From assembly GCA_020028195.1 (NCBI GenBank), contig JAHWYE010000073.1:1-7437 (forward strand): DNA of 7,437 nt, given 5' to 3'. The translations under genes and the position numbers were made by a program. Of the stretch, positions 5,289 through 7,437 are shown in pieces; position 1 is the stretch's first letter; every line of letters begins with the position of its first letter. A model generated the notes under the pieces. That model was given only the letters and a program-made list of their open reading frames with translations, was not told where the DNA came from and searched no databases. The DNA is from Nitrospirota bacterium. Lineage in GTDB: Bacteria; Nitrospirota; Nitrospiria; Nitrospirales; Nitrospiraceae.

Positions 5289-6683
5289 ATGCGCCGCCTC
5301 TCGAGAGATTCCGCCTGCATGCTTCTGTATCACGTCGGTCGCACGGCTCTTCTCGCCCTCCCAGTCCTGTTGTCATTGTGGCAAACCCCTTCCTCGTACG
5401 CATCAGAAGTGCGCGAGTCTGTCCTGACGAACGGGTTGAAAGTCCTCTTGGTCGAAGTGCCTAAAGCTCCGGTCGTCACGGTTCAAGTCTGGTATAAGGT
5501 CGGTTCACGCAATGAGGTCATGGGCCGGGCCGGCCTCTCCCACATGCTCGAGCACATGATGTTCAAGGGAACCGCCAAGTACCCCAAAGGAACCTTCTCG
5601 CGCACCATTCGAAAAAACGGCGGGAACGACAACGCCTTCACCAGCCAAGACTTCACCGCCTACTTCGAGAATCTAGCGGGGGATCGAGTGGAACTGACCC
5701 TGGAGCTCGAGGCCGACCGGATGCAGGGGCTGATCCTCGATGAAAAGGAGTTCCAGCTCGAACGTGAGGTGGTGAAGGAAGAGCGCCGCCTTCGGTCAGA
5801 AGACGATCCTCAGTCTTTTCTGGTCGAGTCCCTCTTCGCCCAAGCGTTTCTGATCCACCCTTACCACTGGCCGATCATCGGGTGGTTTCCTGATCTTAAC
5901 GCCATGACCCTGGAAGACCTCCAGCGCCACTATGACCTCTTTTACTCCCCGAACAACGCCACGCTGGTCATTGTGGGAGATATCAAGGCCGAGTCGCTGC
6001 TGCCCACGATTAAGCGCCTGTTCGAACCCATTCCCAAGGGCCCCAGTCCGCCACCGCAGTCGATTGTGGAGCCTGAGCAGCGGGGAGAGCGACGGATCGT
6101 CGTGAAGAAGGAAGCCCAGGTGCCGTTCGTGATGGCCGGGTATCGCGTCCCGAACTACACAAGCGAGGACTCCTATGCATTGATGATCCTCGAGTCGATT
6201 CTGTCGCACGGCAAGAGTTCTCGGCTGTACCGGAGCCTCGTGTACGAACAAAAAACCGCGCTCGCGGTGGGGGCCGAATACAGCCTACTCCAAGCCGATC
6301 CTGACCTGTTCTACTGTTTCGCTCTGGTCAAGCCGGGTCAGAAGGTTCAGGAGGTCGAGCAGGCGCTGTACCGGGAGATCGAACAGATTCAGGCCGCCCC
6401 CCCCACTGAGCAGGAACTCCAGCGGGCAAAGAATCAGGTTGAGGCCACTTATGTGTTTGGACAGGACTCCATCTTTCGTCAGGCCATGCTGCTTGGCCAG
6501 GCCGAGTCGGTCGGAGCTGGATGGCGCCACGTGGAGCAGTTCCTGACTCGCATTCGAAGCGTCACGGCCGAGGACGTTCAACAGGTAGCCCGCCGTTACT
6601 TCGTCGAGGATGCCCGCACAGTCGGGATCCTGATTCCGATTCCGCCTCGCAGTGAATCGGCTGCCCTGAGTGAGGCGCGCTGA
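5289..6683 (+). CDS. M16 family zinc metallopeptidase, catalytic subunit, secreted
   Basis: From ATG 5289 this is 464 residues, the usual length for a two-domain M16B protease. An N-terminal signal peptide (TALLALPVLLSLWQTPSSYA, about residues 19-38) predicts export to the periplasm or envelope. The inverted zinc motif HMLEH is at H85, E88 and H89, and the third ligand Glu is in VVKEERR (about E164). The second domain keeps the substrate-gripping Arg/Tyr pair in SRLYRSLVYE (R312, Y319). The enzyme should therefore be active on short peptides or unfolded polypeptides held in the clam-shell chamber; the real substrate cannot be read from sequence. TTG 5268 and ATG 5319 are other in-frame starts. 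ATG 5289 lies one base after the rlmN stop, with GGGAG 12 bases upstream. The downstream M16 gene, overlapping by one base, is its likely partner. Confidence 0.92.
   Translation: MRRLSRDSACMLLYHVGRTALLALPVLLSLWQTPSSYASEVRESVLTNGLKVLLVEVPKAPVVTVQVWYKVGSRNEVMGRAGLSHMLEHMMFKGTAKYPKGTFSRTIRKNGGNDNAFTSQDFTAYFENLAGDRVELTLELEADRMQGLILDEKEFQLEREVVKEERRLRSEDDPQSFLVESLFAQAFLIHPYHWPIIGWFPDLNAMTLEDLQRHYDLFYSPNNATLVIVGDIKAESLLPTIKRLFEPIPKGPSPPPQSIVEPEQRGERRIVVKKEAQVPFVMAGYRVPNYTSEDSYALMILESILSHGKSSRLYRSLVYEQKTALAVGAEYSLLQADPDLFYCFALVKPGQKVQEVEQALYREIEQIQAAPPTEQELQRAKNQVEATYVFGQDSIFRQAMLLGQAESVGAGWRHVEQFLTRIRSVTAEDVQQVARRYFVEDARTVGILIPIPPRSESAALSEAR
6671..6683 (+). promoter_or_regulatory. Ribosome-binding site and TGATG coupling at the second M16 gene
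   Basis: TGAGG (6671-6675) lies seven bases before ATG 6683. The A of that ATG is the last base of the TGA stop of the preceding gene. This 1-base overlap with a good binding site favours coupled translation and equal amounts of the two subunits. Confidence 0.8.
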
Positions 6684-7437
6684 TGCAGATAGGGCAGAGA
6701 ACAGTTGGATGGTTCCCGGAACAAGAAGGTGGTCAAGGCTGGTCGCCTCTAGCCACCTCTTTGCTTTTGGTGGTAACCCTCCTGTCGCCAGCCAGACCGG
6801 CACAAGCGGCGGACATCAATCCAGTCCGCTTCGTTGCACCAAACGGGTTGACGGTGCTGGTACTGGAGCAACACTGGCTGCCAATCGTCCAGCTCCACGC
6901 CTTGATTAGGGCTGGAGCGGCTCAGGACCCCCCGGAGAAAGCCGGGCTGGCCAATCTCGTGGCCAGCTTATTAGATGAGGGCACAACAACCCGCACCGCC
7001 AAGCAGCTTGCCGAACAAATCGAGTTCGTGGGCGGCACGCTGGCCACCAAGGCCGTAGAGGATTTCACGACTGCATCAGCCCTGGTCCTGAAGAAGGATA
7101 CGGAACTGGGGTTCGAGCTCCTCGCCGACATTTTGCTCCATCCCACGTTTCCCGAGCAGGAAGTGAAGCGTGTCCGGAGCCAGATTCTAGGGGAAATGCA
7201 GAGCGAAAAGGACGACCCTGGGCTGGTCGCGGGCAAGGCGTTCCACCAACTGGTGTTCGACGGACATCCTTACCGTTGGCCGGTGAACGGCACCGAGGAG
7301 AGCGTTCCCAAAATCACCCGTGCCGACATTCTGAACTTTTTTTCTCGCGAGTATCTTCCGAACCAGACGATCCTGGCAATCGTGGGAGATATTTCCATTG
7401 AGCAGGCACGTGCGCTCGTTGCCAAACACTTCGGCTC
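6683..7437 (+). CDS. M16 family protein, non-catalytic partner subunit (cut by right edge)
   Basis: The frame from ATG 6683 stays open to the window end (251 codons) and reads as an M16 N-terminal domain. A signal-like segment LATSLLLVVTLLSPARPAQA (about 23-42) is followed by PVRFVAPNGLTVLVLE, LIRAGAAQDPPEKAGLANLV, IEFVGGTL and FPEQEVKRVRSQILGEMQ. The zinc motif is lost: against HMLEH of its neighbour, the aligned residues are N91-L-V-A-S95. M16 proteins commonly work as heterodimers, with one subunit supplying HxxEH and the other the Arg/Tyr pair from its C-terminal half, which is outside this window. The leader is long (about 42 residues), but no other in-frame ATG precedes the domain. One-base overlap with the active subunit supports a co-translated pair. 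Confidence 0.88.
   Translation, partial: MQIGQRTVGWFPEQEGGQGWSPLATSLLLVVTLLSPARPAQAADINPVRFVAPNGLTVLVLEQHWLPIVQLHALIRAGAAQDPPEKAGLANLVASLLDEGTTTRTAKQLAEQIEFVGGTLATKAVEDFTTASALVLKKDTELGFELLADILLHPTFPEQEVKRVRSQILGEMQSEKDDPGLVAGKAFHQLVFDGHPYRWPVNGTEESVPKITRADILNFFSREYLPNQTILAIVGDISIEQARALVAKHFG

Noticed and set aside
6670..6909. A 79-codon plus-strand frame at the start of the second M16 gene
   Set aside because: It lies in a different frame from the clear M16 sequence that begins at ATG 6683 and has no recognisable content.

Overview
The window is a moderately GC-rich, densely packed stretch of bacterial chromosome carrying housekeeping genes. RNase Y, a ZapA/ZapB pair, an Slt70-type transglycosylase, RlmN and a tandem pair of periplasmic M16 peptidases, with starts that include GTG and TTG, suggest a Gram-negative-type envelope. 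Gene content and protein flavour make me lean towards Nitrospira/Nitrospirota, but that is inference; no taxonomic marker is present. I see no insertion sequence, phage gene, CRISPR array, tRNA or integration site.

The left part (1-4036) reads leftwards. From its promoter-proximal end it holds a large secreted lytic transglycosylase (slt), a short coiled-coil ZapB-like protein that overlaps zapA by 8 bases, zapA, about 580 bases without a convincing protein gene, and the N-terminal third of ribonuclease Y (rny), which runs off the left edge. The 580-base gap contains a structured RNA best explained as 6S RNA (ssrS), which is often found beside zapA. A very good sigma70-type promoter for zapB-zapA lies over the end of slt, and a second plausible promoter just past the zapA stop could drive the RNA.

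The right part (4178-7437) reads rightwards. rlmN is followed after one base by an M16 zinc peptidase with intact catalytic residues. That gene overlaps the next by one base (TGATG) and the next encodes a second M16 protein whose zinc site is lost; it runs off the right edge. The three genes look like one operon. slt and rlmN are divergent, with promoter-like elements for each in the short space between them.

The genes cover peptidoglycan turnover (Slt), Z-ring assembly (ZapA/ZapB), RNA decay and global transcription control (RNase Y, 6S RNA), 23S rRNA/tRNA methylation (RlmN) and envelope proteolysis (M16 pair). The second-look items concern start codons, promoters and RNA structure: a probable wrong first ATG for slt, a possibly non-standard start for rny, a possibly leaderless rlmN, and a switch-like pairing in the 6S candidate. 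I found no convincing new multi-gene system.
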